Shown: positions 34,235 to 43,155, counted from the stretch's first letter. The stretch is DNA of 64,000 bases from Microbacterium sp. SYP-A9085 (GCF_009649635.1 NZ_WJII01000006.1:1-64000); one strand, 5' to 3'. Notes: generated by a model from the letters alone, not told the origin. Numbers and translations: made by a program.

Positions 34235-36853
34235 ATGACCGGGGCATCACCCGTGATCCGCACGCCCGATCGGCGGATCCGCGTGTTCGTCAGTTCGACC
34301 CTGCGGGAACTCGCCGACGAGCGCCGGGCGGCCCGTGCGGCCATCGAGCGGATGCGGCTGGCGCCGGTGATGTTCGAACTGGGCGCGCGCCCGCATCCGC
34401 CGCGGTCCCTGTACCGGGCGTACCTGGATCAGAGCGACGTGTTCGTGGGGATCTACGCCGACAGCTACGGCTGGGTGGCCCCCGGCGAGGAGATCTCCGG
34501 CCTGGAGGACGAGTACGACCTCGTGCCGGACGGGATGCCCAAGCTCATCTATGTGCGCCGCAGCGAGCGGCGCGAGGACCGGCTGGTCCGCCTTATAGCG
34601 CGCATCCAGAGCGACGACACCGCCGCGTACCTGCCGTTCGACGACGCGTCGCAGCTGGAGGAGCAGATCGCCGCGGACCTCGCGGCGCTGCTGGCCGAAC
34701 GGTTCGAGCAGTCGATGCAGGCTGCCGACGCGGAGCCGGCCGCGACGAGCCCGCTGCTGTCGCGCGTGCCGGTCCCCTACACGACGACGATCGGCCGGGA
34801 CGAGGACATCGCCGCGGTGCGCGCGCACCTCGCGGCCACCGGCAACCGCACCGTGAGCCTGATCGGGCCCGGCGGGGTGGGCAAGAGCCGCCTCGCCATC
34901 GAGGTGGCGCGCAGCGCGCACGACCTCTTCACGGACGGCGTCTACTTCGTCCCGCTGGAGGGTGTGCTCGAGGCCGAGCTGCTGCTGCCCACGATCGCGT
35001 ACGCCCTCGGCGTGCGCGACAACGGCGAGGCGTCGCTGGAGGAGCGGATCTCCCGCGCGCTCGCCGACCGGCACGTGCTGATCGTCCTGGACAACTTCGA
35101 GCAGATAGTGGATGCCGCACCGGTCCTCGTGCGCCTGTACACGGTCGCGCCCACCGCCGTGTTCCTGGTCACGAGCCGGATAGTGCTGCGCATCCGCGGG
35201 GAGCAGGTGTACGAGGTGCGGGCGCTGCCGGTGCCCTCCGAGGAGAGCGGGACGCTGGAGCGCGCCCGCCGCTCGCCGGCGTGCGCGCTGTTCGTGGACC
35301 GTGCCCGCGCCGCCGACCCCGATTTCGCGCTCACCGAGGACAACGCCGCCGACGTGGCGAGGATCTGCCGGACGCTGGAGGGACTGCCGCTGGCGATCGA
35401 GCTGGCGGCCGCGAAGGCGCGCATGCTCACGCCGCAGGGGATAGCGCAGCGGCTCGGGCAGAGCCTGCCGCTGCTGACGGCGGCCGTGCGCGACCTTCCC
35501 GAGCGGCACCGCACCATGCGCGCGACGATCGAGTGGAGCGTGAGCCTGCTCTCGGATGCGGACCGCGACCTGCTGGAGACGCTGGGCGTGTTCGCCCGGC
35601 GGTTCACGCTCGACGCCGTGGAGGCCCTCGGTGCGGGGCGGCCCTGGGAGGGTCGCGCCATCGAGGGGATCGCCGCGCTCGTGGACGGGTCGCTCGTCGC
35701 GCAGACGGACGTGGCGGGGCGGTCCGTGTATTCGCTGCTGGCGATAGTGCGCGAGTACGCGGTGGGCCGTCTCAGGGAGCGCGGCGTCGTCGACGCGATG
35801 CGGATGGCGTACGCCGACCACTACACGGCGCTCGTGCATCGCGTCGCGCCGGGGCTGCGCGGATCGGCGCAGGCGGAGGCGGTCGCCGAGCTCGGCCTGG
35901 AGCTGCCGAACCTGCGCGGCGCCATCCGGCACCTCGTGTACACCGACCGCCTGGACGACGCGGCGGATTTCGCGTGGAGCCTTCTCATCTATTGGTGGAT
36001 CGTGGGCTTCCTCGCCGAGGTGCGGGTGTGGATGCTGGAGCTGCTGGAGAAGCAGAAGCCGATCACGCCGCACACGCGGGCCGTCGCCTGGTTCTTCGCG
36101 CTGTGGGGGCAGATGTGGCAGAACCCGTCGCAGGAGGCGGTCGCCGGGCTCGCCGAGTGCGTGCGGCTGTTCACCGAGAGCGGCGACGAGGAGGCCGCCG
36201 CGATGGCGGAGGCCGCGCGGGCGACCGCGCGGGTGCAGCTGCCCGATCCCGACCTCGAGGCCGCCGAGAGCGAGCTGCGCAGCGCCTACGAGCGGTTGCA
36301 CGGCCTCGGCAACGGCTGGGCCCAGGCCATCACGCAGGTCTCGCTGGGTCGCCTCGCGTGGCTGCGCGGCGCGCTCGACGACGCACGCGCGCACTTCGAC
36401 CGCGCCATCGAGCTTGCCGCGGCCGGCGGCGACCTTTTCACGCTGTCCGTCGCCGGCAATCAGACCGGGCGGCTGCTGCTGCTGGGCGGGGACGCGGATG
36501 CCGCGCACGCGGTGTTCTGCAGGACGCTCCTGGACTCGGTGCGGCTGCACTTCGACGAGGGCATCGCCTACGGCCTGGAGGGGCTGAGCGGGGTCGCGGC
36601 GCTGCGCGACGACCCCGCGCAGGCCGGCGCGCTCGCGGCGGCGGCGGCGACCATCCGCCACCGCATCGGCATGTTCGACGCCGACGCCTTCACGGTGCAC
36701 TTCGCACTCCTGGACCGGATGCGGGCGCAGCATCCGGACGAGCTCGCCGCCGCCGAACAGCGCGGCGCCGAGCTGACCCTGGCCGAGGCTGTCGCGCTGG
36801 CTCTGCCGGAGGCCGACCACGAGGTCGCCGCCGCCGCGCTCGGCCGCTGGTAG
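34235..36853 (+). CDS. DUF4062-STAND ATPase-TPR protein (NLR-like)
   Basis: The 872-residue protein opens with a DUF4062-type domain (about 14-110: RIRVFVSSTLRELADER, then DVFVGIYADSYGW). A STAND/NB-ARC ATPase follows: Walker A GPGGVGKSRL (K217), Walker B VLIVLDNFEQ (D286), sensor TSR (313-315) and GLPLAIEL (383-390). A winged-helix-like region and C-terminal TPR-like helices (about 560-860) complete it. No DNA-binding LuxR or SARP domain is present. STAND proteins with this layout are signal-triggered switches, and some are anti-phage sensors. Whether this one is defensive or regulatory cannot be read from the sequence. It is convergent with pxpBC. Confidence 0.88.
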   Translation: MTGASPVIRTPDRRIRVFVSSTLRELADERRAARAAIERMRLAPVMFELGARPHPPRSLYRAYLDQSDVFVGIYADSYGWVAPGEEISGLEDEYDLVPDGMPKLIYVRRSERREDRLVRLIARIQSDDTAAYLPFDDASQLEEQIAADLAALLAERFEQSMQAADAEPAATSPLLSRVPVPYTTTIGRDEDIAAVRAHLAATGNRTVSLIGPGGVGKSRLAIEVARSAHDLFTDGVYFVPLEGVLEAELLLPTIAYALGVRDNGEASLEERISRALADRHVLIVLDNFEQIVDAAPVLVRLYTVAPTAVFLVTSRIVLRIRGEQVYEVRALPVPSEESGTLERARRSPACALFVDRARAADPDFALTEDNAADVARICRTLEGLPLAIELAAAKARMLTPQGIAQRLGQSLPLLTAAVRDLPERHRTMRATIEWSVSLLSDADRDLLETLGVFARRFTLDAVEALGAGRPWEGRAIEGIAALVDGSLVAQTDVAGRSVYSLLAIVREYAVGRLRERGVVDAMRMAYADHYTALVHRVAPGLRGSAQAEAVAELGLELPNLRGAIRHLVYTDRLDDAADFAWSLLIYWWIVGFLAEVRVWMLELLEKQKPITPHTRAVAWFFALWGQMWQNPSQEAVAGLAECVRLFTESGDEEAAAMAEAARATARVQLPDPDLEAAESELRSAYERLHGLGNGWAQAITQVSLGRLAWLRGALDDARAHFDRAIELAAAGGDLFTLSVAGNQTGRLLLLGGDADAAHAVFCRTLLDSVRLHFDEGIAYGLEGLSGVAALRDDPAQAGALAAAAATIRHRIGMFDADAFTVHFALLDRMRAQHPDELAAAEQRGAELTLAEAVALALPEADHEVAAAALGRW

Positions 36854-36874
36854 GGCGGCGCCGCGGGCGGCGTG

Positions 36875-38485
36875 TCACGCCGGTCGCGCGTGCCGGAACC
36901 GGATGCGGGTGCCGGGGCGGGCCTGCGCGAGCAGGTCGAGCGCGGCATCCGTCACGACCGCGGCGACGGGGTAGCCACCGGTGACCGGCCCGTCGGCCAT
37001 CAGGATCACGGGGCGGCCCTCCGGCGGCACCTGCACGGCGCCGGGGGTCATCGGCTCGCTGGGCAACTCGTCGTCGCGGGCGCGGTCGAGGACCGGGCCG
37101 TCGAGCCGGATGCCGACGCGGTCGGCGTGATCGGTCACGGTCCACACCGCGTCGAACAGAGCGGCGCGCGCGGTTGCCGTGAACCAGTCGCCGCGGGGAC
37201 CGGCGGCGAGCGGGATCTCCAGGTCCTCCGGCGGCGGGATCGCCATCACCGGCTCCGCCGGCGGAATCGGCGCGACCGCGGCATCCCCCACCGCGACGAC
37301 GTCGCCGGCTCGCAGCGGCGCGGGTCCGAGCCCGGCCAACGTATCGGTGGCGCGGGAGCCCGCGACAGCCCGCGCGTCGACCCCGCCGCGGACGGCGAGG
37401 TAGGCCCGGGCGCCGCGGTCGAGCCAGTCGACCTCGAGCAGCGCGCCGGCGGGCCAGGGCATCGCCTGCCAGGGGCCGACGTCGCGCCCGGCGATCCGCA
37501 CCGGGCCCCATCCCCCGGTCACCGCTATCCACAGGCCGCGGCGGGCGACCGCGCGCAGGCCGCCCATCGTGATCTCCAGGCCCGCGGCATCCTCGGCATT
37601 GCCGACCAGCCGGTTCCCGGCGCGCAGCGCTGCCCGATCCAGCGCCCCGGACACGGCGATGCCCTCGGCCGCCCGGCCCGGGCGCCCGAGGTCCTGCACT
37701 GTCGTCCGCAGCCCCGGCTCGAGCACCTCGAACCCACCGCCTTCTCCGCGAGGGTGCAGCGGGTCGCCGAGGGGACGGGTCCTACCCCCGTCCACCCGCT
37801 GTACCCTCGCGGGTTCGACGGGGACGGGGCGGGCGGGCGCCTCGAGGAAGCGGACCGTCGCGCCGGGGGCGAGCAGGGCCGGGTCCGCGGCATCCGGATC
37901 GAACAGCACGGCGTCGGTCGTGCCGATCAGCCGCCACCCGCCGGGTGTGGCGCGCGGGTATACGCCGGTGAACCCGCCGGCCAGGGCCACCGCGCCGGCG
38001 GGGACCGACGTGCGCGGGGCCGCCAGGCGGGGCACGTCGAACGGCCAGTCGTCCCCCACGAGGTAGCCGAAACCCGGCGCGAATCCGGTGAACGCGACGG
38101 TCCAGGATGTCGCGGTGTGCCGACGCACGAGCGCGGCCGCGTCGACGCCCAGCAGCGCCGCGGTCGCGGCGAGGTCGGGGCCGTCGTACACGACCGGCAG
38201 CTGCACCTCGCGGGGAGCACGGGATGCCGCCCCCGGCCCGGTCGCGGATGCCTGCGCCGCCACCCACGCGCGGGCCGCCGACAGGGGCAGCACGGCGGGG
38301 TCGACGCGGACGAGGACCGTGCGCGCGGCCGGCACCAGGTCCACGACGCCGTCGGGGCGGGATGCCGCGAGCCGACGGCGCAGCGCGAGGACCGCGTCCA
38401 GAGCGGCGGCCCCGCCACCACGTGGGCCAGGGGCGGCATCCACCTCCACGAGCAGGGCCCGGTCGCCGAACGGCAGGATCCGCAC
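36875..38485 (-). CDS. pxpBC: 5-oxoprolinase subunits B and C, fused
   Basis: The 536-residue protein joins two normally separate subunits. Residues about 1-205 are PxpB/KipI-like (carboxyltransferase domain 1: FTGFAPGFGYLVG, PRTSVPAGAVALAGGFTGVYP). Residues about 250-536 are PxpC/KipA-like (domain 2: LEPGLRTTVQDLGRPG, VSGALDRAALRAGNRLVGN, PVTGGYPVAAVVT). With PxpA it cleaves 5-oxoproline to glutamate using ATP. The GTG start lies 9 bases past pxpA, and GGTGAGG overlaps the pxpA stop, so the genes are coupled. The linker at about 210-250 is Arg/Pro-rich. Confidence 0.92.
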   Translation of the reverse strand: MRILPFGDRALLVEVDAAPGPRGGGAAALDAVLALRRRLAASRPDGVVDLVPAARTVLVRVDPAVLPLSAARAWVAAQASATGPGAASRAPREVQLPVVYDGPDLAATAALLGVDAAALVRRHTATSWTVAFTGFAPGFGYLVGDDWPFDVPRLAAPRTSVPAGAVALAGGFTGVYPRATPGGWRLIGTTDAVLFDPDAADPALLAPGATVRFLEAPARPVPVEPARVQRVDGGRTRPLGDPLHPRGEGGGFEVLEPGLRTTVQDLGRPGRAAEGIAVSGALDRAALRAGNRLVGNAEDAAGLEITMGGLRAVARRGLWIAVTGGWGPVRIAGRDVGPWQAMPWPAGALLEVDWLDRGARAYLAVRGGVDARAVAGSRATDTLAGLGPAPLRAGDVVAVGDAAVAPIPPAEPVMAIPPPEDLEIPLAAGPRGDWFTATARAALFDAVWTVTDHADRVGIRLDGPVLDRARDDELPSEPMTPGAVQVPPEGRPVILMADGPVTGGYPVAAVVTDAALDLLAQARPGTRIRFRHARPA

Positions 38486-38494
38486 GCCGTCACC

Positions 38495-39250
38495 TCACCA
38501 GGGCGCCGTCACGGCGATGCCGGCGGCCTCCAGCGCCGCGCGCACCGCCCGTGCCAGCTGCACCGCCGCGGGCGTGTCGCCGTGCAGACACAGCGACGCC
38601 GCCACCACCGGCACCACGGTGCCGTCCACCGCCTCGACGCCTTCGCCGCGGGCGAGGCGCACGGCCCGCGCGGCGACGACATCCGGCGCGTCCACGAGGG
38701 CGCCGGGCTCGCCGCGGGGCACCAGCGTGCCGTCCGGCAGGTAGGCGCGGTCCAGGAACGCCTCACGGAAGAACGGCAGGCCCGCGGTCGCCGCGGCCTC
38801 GGCGAGCGCGTCGCCCTGCGCGAGCAGCGCTATCGGGCGGCCTTCGCGGTCGCTCAGCTCGGCCACGGCCTGCACCACCGCTTCGGCCTGCAGCGGGTCG
38901 ACGCCGGCGGCGTGGTACAGCGCCCCGTGCGGCTTGACGTAGCGGATCACGGCGCCGGCGCCGGAGAGCGCATCGAGCTGGTCGGCGAGGGTGGCGTGCA
39001 GCTGCGCGGGCGTGATGTCCACCGCGCGGCGGCCGAAGCCGGCCCGGTCGGGGTAGGAGGGGTGCGCGCCCACCGCGACGCCGGTGCGGGCGGCGCGCTC
39101 GGCGGCGGCGCGCATAGCGGCGGCATCCCCGGCGTGACCGCCGCAGGCGATGCTGGCGCTGGAGATCACCGCGAACATCGCCTCGTCGTCGGCGGTGGGG
39201 GCGCCGTCCACGGTCTCGCCGAGGTCGGCGTTCAGGTCGATCGCGTGCAT
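38495..39250 (-). CDS. pxpA: 5-oxoprolinase subunit A (LamB/YcsF family)
   Basis: The 251-residue protein begins with the family signature IDLNADLGE and contains SIACGGHAGD, GAHPSYPDR and VKPHGALYHA, placing it in the LamB/YcsF family. PxpA works with PxpB and PxpC to hydrolyse 5-oxoproline, a spontaneous glutamine damage product. Length is normal. TACCGT lies 6 bases upstream of the ATG with no Shine-Dalgarno, so the mRNA is probably leaderless. It is divergent from the spermidine-synthase-like gene. Confidence 0.95.
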   Translation of the reverse strand: MHAIDLNADLGETVDGAPTADDEAMFAVISSASIACGGHAGDAAAMRAAAERAARTGVAVGAHPSYPDRAGFGRRAVDITPAQLHATLADQLDALSGAGAVIRYVKPHGALYHAAGVDPLQAEAVVQAVAELSDREGRPIALLAQGDALAEAAATAGLPFFREAFLDRAYLPDGTLVPRGEPGALVDAPDVVAARAVRLARGEGVEAVDGTVVPVVAASLCLHGDTPAAVQLARAVRAALEAAGIAVTAPW

Positions 39251-39256
39251 GCGTCC

Positions 39257-39315
39257 ACGGTAGCCACCCGTGCGCGCGGGGCACAGACCGATCCGGGCCG
39301 CGTGACCGGTACCGT
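39257..39315. promoter_or_regulatory. Divergent pair of identical leaderless promoters
   Basis: The 71-base gap between pxpA and the plus-strand gene holds two copies of TACCGT. One is on the minus strand at 39262-39257, 6 bases before the pxpA ATG. One is on the plus strand at 39310-39315, 6 bases before the GTG at 39322. The same hexamer and spacing on both sides supports leaderless initiation of both genes. Confidence 0.55.
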
Positions 39316-39321
39316 GGGCGC

Positions 39322-40188
39322 GTGGGCAGGAACCGGTCGCGGGACGACGAGGCGCCGCGGGTGCGGCTGTCCGACGGGACCGCCGCCGCTGTCGTGCGCA
39401 GCCCGTTCACGTCGGGCTACGAGCTGATGGTCGGTGACACGCCGCAGTCGCACGTCGACCTGGAGGATCCCACACACCTGCACTTCGAGTACGTGGCGCG
39501 GATGGGGGCCGTCATCGATCAGCTGCGGCTGCCCGGCCAGCCGATCACCGCCGTGCACCTGGGTGCCGGCGCCCTCACCATCCCCCGCTACATCGCGCAC
39601 ACGAGGCCCGGGTCGCGCCAGCAGGTGATCGAGCTCGAGCCGGCGCTGTGGGACCTCGTGCGCGAGCGGCTGCCGCTGCCGCGGGGCGCGGCGATCCGGG
39701 TGCGCATCGGCGACGCCCGCGCGGGGCTCACCCGCCTTCCCCCGGCGCTGACCGGCCAGGTCGACCTGCTGGTGTCGGATGTCTACGCCGGTGCGCAGAC
39801 GCCCGCGCACCTGACGACGGTGGAGTTCTACCGCGAGGCCGCGGCGCTGCTCGCGCCGGACGGGGTGCTGCTGGCGAACATCGCCGACGGCGCGGGGCTC
39901 GCGTATGCGCGCCGGCAGGTCGCGACGGTGCGGACGGTGCTCGCCCACGTCGTCGTGCTGGCCGAGGTGCAGACGCTGAAGGGCCGCCGGTTCGGAAACC
40001 TCGTGATAGCGGCATCCGCGGCGCCGCTGCCGACAGGCTGGCTGCCGCGGCTGATGGCGGCGGGGCCGCACCCGGCGAAGGTCATGCAGGGCCGCGAGAT
40101 CGACGAGTTCGCGGGCACGCTGGTGCCGGTGACGGATGCCACGGCCCGTCCGTCGCCGAAGCCGAGCGCGTCACTGTTCGAGCACTGA
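39322..40188 (+). CDS. Spermidine-synthase-like protein
   Basis: The 288-residue protein has the Rossmann methyltransferase-like fold of spermidine synthases: AVHLGAGALTIPRYI near residue 78, acidic VIELEPALWDLV, RIGDARAGL and DLLVSDVYAGAQTP. The polyamine-site aspartates are not clearly conserved, so it may be one of the many actinobacterial homologs that act on other substrates. The GTG start is preceded by TACCGT at leaderless spacing. It is followed after 125 bases by the TPR-like gene. Confidence 0.8.
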   Translation: MGRNRSRDDEAPRVRLSDGTAAAVVRSPFTSGYELMVGDTPQSHVDLEDPTHLHFEYVARMGAVIDQLRLPGQPITAVHLGAGALTIPRYIAHTRPGSRQQVIELEPALWDLVRERLPLPRGAAIRVRIGDARAGLTRLPPALTGQVDLLVSDVYAGAQTPAHLTTVEFYREAAALLAPDGVLLANIADGAGLAYARRQVATVRTVLAHVVVLAEVQTLKGRRFGNLVIAASAAPLPTGWLPRLMAAGPHPAKVMQGREIDEFAGTLVPVTDATARPSPKPSASLFEH

Positions 40189-40313
40189 GGGCGGGGTTCC
40201 CGGGGCGTTGGCGGCCTGGATGTCGGCCTTCGCGCGGCATCCTCGGCGCGTCCCCGGGCGGGGCGTCGAGGCGTCAGGCACACTGGATCCACCGCGAAGG
40301 AAGGGAGTCGACG

Positions 40314-40841
40314 GTGAGCTTCATCAAGGGCCACGATCCCGAAACTCTGCGCGAGATCGTCGACCCGCGACAGTGCGAGAAGCGGCTCGACGAGATCGCC
40401 GGTCAACGCAGCCTGCCGGACCTGCTCGAGCGGGTCTGGCTGCTGAAGGTGCTCGGTCGGCTCGACGAGGCGCTGGATGTCGCCGAGCACGCCGTGCGAC
40501 AGGCGCGGATGGCCGGCACGCGACGCGATCTGCTGCGGGCGCGGATCCTCCACGCGACAGTCCTGCAGTTCCGCGGGGCCCACGCGGCCGCCATCGCCGA
40601 GATGACGACCTGCGGTGAGGAGGCCGAAGGGCAGGGCTGGGTCGGCATCGCCGCGTTCGCCTACCAGCACCGCGGCAAGACGCACTATGACGCCGGTGAC
40701 TACGTGTCCGCCCGGGGGGACTTCAAGCGCACGCTGTTCCTGCGGCAGGAGGCCGGCGCCGACGACGACCAGCTGCAGTCGACGCTGCTGGCGATCGACG
40801 CCGCCGAGCGGCGCCGCGCCGAGGCATCCGTCGCCGTCTGA
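40314..40841 (+). CDS. Small TPR-like protein
   Basis: The 175-residue protein begins at GTG 40314 behind GAAGGAAGGGAG. It is all helical, with repeats resembling tetratricopeptide pairs (LLKVLGRLDEALDVAEHAV; AYQHRGKTHYDAGDYVSARGDFKRTLF). TPR-like units bind partner proteins. There is no signal peptide, membrane helix or catalytic domain. It lies 33 bases before the SprT-like gene on the same strand, which has its own -10. The partner is unknown. Confidence 0.8.
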   Translation: MSFIKGHDPETLREIVDPRQCEKRLDEIAGQRSLPDLLERVWLLKVLGRLDEALDVAEHAVRQARMAGTRRDLLRARILHATVLQFRGAHAAAIAEMTTCGEEAEGQGWVGIAAFAYQHRGKTHYDAGDYVSARGDFKRTLFLRQEAGADDDQLQSTLLAIDAAERRRAEASVAV

Positions 40842-40862
40842 GGCAGTGTCGTAGAGATGTTC

Positions 40863-40868
40863 TAGTCT
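40863..40868 (+). promoter_or_regulatory. -10 element for a leaderless SprT-like mRNA
   Basis: TAGTCT ends 6 bases before the ATG at 40875, and no Shine-Dalgarno is present. Confidence 0.5.
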
Positions 40869-40874
40869 TCGCGT

Positions 40875-41363
40875 ATGTCGGATCTGCAGCGGGTGCGCCA
40901 CTGGGCTGAGGCGCTGATAGCCCTCCACCTGGACTCGTCCTGGTCGTTCGCGTTCGACAACGCGAAACGGAGGGCGGGCGCGTGCAGCTTCACGGCCAAG
41001 CGCGTGAGCGTCTCGCGCTACCTGGCCGCCCGGTACGACGACGACACGAACCACCAGACGCTGCTGCACGAGGTCGCGCACGCCCTGGCCGGCCCCGCCG
41101 CCGGCCACGGGCCGGCATGGAAGCGTGTCGCGCGCGAGCTCGGCTATGTGGGCGGGACGACTCACGACGGGGAGACGGCGACCGAGCTCGCCCCGTGGGT
41201 GGGGACGTGCCCGGCGGGGCATGTCGCGTATCGGCACCGTCGCCCGACACGGCCGACGTCGTGCGTGAAGTGCGCGCCGCGGTTCGACGAGCGGCATCTG
41301 TTCGAGTGGACGCGACGGGACATCACGCCGGCCACGCGCCTGGCCGCGATGACACCGCGGTAG
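40875..41363 (+). CDS. SprT-like zinc metalloprotein
   Basis: The 162-residue protein has the SprT-like active-site helix LLHEVAHALAG (HEVAH at 65-69) with a downstream His at 78 (GHGPAW). A zinc-ribbon-like part follows, with Cys112 in GTCPAGH and the pair Cys130/Cys133 in SCVKC. Eukaryotic SPRTN relatives cleave DNA-protein crosslinks; the bacterial role is poorly known. Length is typical of bacterial SprT-like proteins. It appears leaderless. Confidence 0.88.
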   Translation: MSDLQRVRHWAEALIALHLDSSWSFAFDNAKRRAGACSFTAKRVSVSRYLAARYDDDTNHQTLLHEVAHALAGPAAGHGPAWKRVARELGYVGGTTHDGETATELAPWVGTCPAGHVAYRHRRPTRPTSCVKCAPRFDERHLFEWTRRDITPATRLAAMTPR

Positions 41364-41372
41364 GCGGATGCC

Positions 41373-41987
41373 CTACGCCGCCACGAACGCGCCGTCGCGC
41401 AGGATCGGCACGACGTCGGCGACATCCAGTTCCGCGGCGTGGAGGACGTCGTCGCGCAGGCCGCGCTCGACGAGTTCGCATCCCGATCCGCCGGCGAGCA
41501 GCAGGTGCCGCACGGCGCCGCGGAGGCCGCGGAACGATTCGCACGCGACGGCGGCCTCGGGCGAGGAGTGATCCAGTCCGAGCACGGCGAGCGCGTCGAT
41601 GATGGCGCCGGCGCCGAGCTGGTCCTCGATGGCGAACCGGACGGACTCTCCGTCGCGGCCCATCTCGCCCGCCGGCAGCACCGCGATGCTCAGCCGGCCG
41701 CCGCGACGATGCTGCTCGGCGAGGACGGCCTTGGCGATCGCGGTCGCGTTGCGCAGGCTTCCCGCCAGGACGAGGGCGCCGGATGCCGCGGCCGCGACGG
41801 GTGCGCCGTTGACCGAGCCGCTGCCGTCCAGCGTGAACGGCTCGCCGCGATCGGCCGCATCGGTCGCCGCCGTCGTGAATCGGAGGATGTCGACGACCAC
41901 GACGACGTCGGCGGGCGCCAGGCGGGCGAGGCCCTCACGGCCCCAGTCGAGACGCACCTGGTAGAAGGACTGATCACATGCGGGCAC
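41373..41987 (-). CDS. 2-phosphosulfolactate phosphatase family protein (ComB-like)
   Basis: The 204-residue protein matches the ComB fold: VVVVDILRFTTAATDAADRG near residue 27, LAGSLRNATAIAK and the IAVLPAGEMGRDG segment. ComB removes phosphate from 2-phosphosulfolactate in coenzyme M synthesis, but actinobacteria do not make coenzyme M. The true substrate may therefore be another phosphoester, or the enzyme may serve sulfolactate metabolism. GTG start, with TAGGCT 6 bases upstream on the minus strand, so probably leaderless. It is divergent from the next gene, and the -10-like elements of the two overlap near 41998. Confidence 0.82.
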   Translation of the reverse strand: MPACDQSFYQVRLDWGREGLARLAPADVVVVVDILRFTTAATDAADRGEPFTLDGSGSVNGAPVAAAASGALVLAGSLRNATAIAKAVLAEQHRRGGRLSIAVLPAGEMGRDGESVRFAIEDQLGAGAIIDALAVLGLDHSSPEAAVACESFRGLRGAVRHLLLAGGSGCELVERGLRDDVLHAAELDVADVVPILRDGAFVAA

Positions 41988-42016
41988 GCGGCAAGCCTAC
42001 GGTGCGACACTGGGGC

Positions 42017-42517
42017 ATGCGGATCATGCTGAAGCTGGTGATCGACTGCGACGCGGACGCGGCGTGGCGCGCGCTGCACTCTCCGCGGGCGGTCGCCGAG
42101 TTGTACGGACCGTTGCTGCGGCTGGAGCCGCTCGCCCCGCTGCCGACCTCGTGGAGCGCGGGCGAGGATGCCGCGGTCGCCCTGTCGCTCGGCGGTGTGG
42201 TGCCGCTGGGGTCGCAGCTCATCGACGTGAGCGATTTCGAGCGGGTCGTGGGCGGCCAGCGCGTGCGGATCCTGCGCGACAGCGGCATCCCGCTGTCCGG
42301 ACCGCTGGCCGCGCTGGACGTATGGGACCACCAGATGGCGGTCAGCCCCGCACCGGGCCGGCCAGGACGGACGCTGTGGCGGGACCGGCTCGTGATCGGC
42401 GGCGCCGCAGCTCCGCTGCTGTGGCCGGTGCTGTGGGCGACCTGGCAGTGGCGGGCGGCGCGCATCCGCGCCCTCGCCCCGTCGTGGGCGCACGACCCGG
42501 AGCCGGCGCACGCCTGA
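42017..42517 (+). CDS. SRPBCC-like protein
   Basis: The 166-residue protein begins MRIMLKLVIDCDADAAWRAL, which resembles the first strand and helix of SRPBCC (START/Bet v1) small-molecule-binding proteins. The later RTLWRDRLVIGG strand and C-terminal helix (LLWPVLWATWQWRAARIRAL) also fit. No ligand or enzymatic residues are evident. An earlier in-frame ATG at 41978 would overlap the divergent gene; the ATG at 42017 is preferred. Confidence 0.7.
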   Translation: MRIMLKLVIDCDADAAWRALHSPRAVAELYGPLLRLEPLAPLPTSWSAGEDAAVALSLGGVVPLGSQLIDVSDFERVVGGQRVRILRDSGIPLSGPLAALDVWDHQMAVSPAPGRPGRTLWRDRLVIGGAAAPLLWPVLWATWQWRAARIRALAPSWAHDPEPAHA

Positions 42518-42518
42518 T

Positions 42519-42530
42519 CCGCTGCAGCGG
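42519..42530. terminator. Palindrome between convergent genes
   Basis: The perfect 12-bp palindrome CCGCTGCAGCGG lies in the 44-base gap between the SRPBCC-like gene and the flavin reductase gene, immediately after the first stop. It may help to terminate transcripts, but it is short. Confidence 0.3.
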
Positions 42531-42561
42531 CGACACCGCCGTGCCGTGCCGACGTGTCCGG

Positions 42562-43155
42562 TCAGGGTCGCGGGATCACCGTCAGCACGCGCCCGGTGAA
42601 CTCGAGGAACTCGGTGAGGAATGCCCGCAGGAACTCCTCGGTGCTCGGCACCGTCACGTGGCCCGCGTCGTCCACGAGTCCGTCGGTGAAGTGGATGTAC
42701 GCCTCGGGTGCCGTCATCTGCCGCGCGTTCAGGAAGCTCAGCGACGCGCGCAGGCTCTGCTGCGCGACGGCGGTGCCGATCTGACCGACCGAGGCGCCGA
42801 TCACGGCGACCGGCTTCTGCGCCCAGACGTTCTGGCCCCATGGCCGGCTGCCCCAATCGATGGCGTTCTTCAGCGCGCCGGGGATCGAGCGGTTGTACTC
42901 CGGGGTGACGAACAGAAGCGCGTCGACCGCGGCGACGGTGGCCTTGAAATCCAGCGCCGACTGCGGGTAGTCCGCATCGAAATCGCGGTTGTAGACGGGC
43001 AGTTGATCGTACGAGATCTCCTCGACGTGGAATTCGGACGGTGCGAGCCGGGTCAGCGCGAGGGCGAGCCGCCGGTTGATGGACTCGCGCGAAAGGCTTC
43101 CCACGATGACGCCGAGCCGGTAGGGCGGCTCGTGTTCGATGATGTCGATCTGCAT
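42562..43155 (-). CDS. NADPH-dependent FMN reductase
   Basis: The 197-residue protein is a flavodoxin-fold reductase. The phosphate-binding VGSLSRESINRRLALAL, LFVTPEYNRSIPGALKNAIDW and the second flavin-site segment VIGASVGQIGTAVAQQ match the SsuE/azoreductase-like family. Start at ATG 43155 follows GAGGAG. It would reduce FMN, quinones or similar acceptors in the cytoplasm. The upstream gap to the ABC permease holds a palindrome AGGGTGCACCCT at 43201-43212. Confidence 0.92.
   Translation of the reverse strand: MQIDIIEHEPPYRLGVIVGSLSRESINRRLALALTRLAPSEFHVEEISYDQLPVYNRDFDADYPQSALDFKATVAAVDALLFVTPEYNRSIPGALKNAIDWGSRPWGQNVWAQKPVAVIGASVGQIGTAVAQQSLRASLSFLNARQMTAPEAYIHFTDGLVDDAGHVTVPSTEEFLRAFLTEFLEFTGRVLTVIPRP

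Noticed and set aside
36875..38485. Biotin-dependent carboxylase (allophanate hydrolase or urea carboxylase) instead of 5-oxoprolinase
   Set aside because: The carboxyltransferase-like domains are shared, but the adjacent LamB/YcsF gene and the absence of a biotin carboxylase favour the PxpABC assignment.
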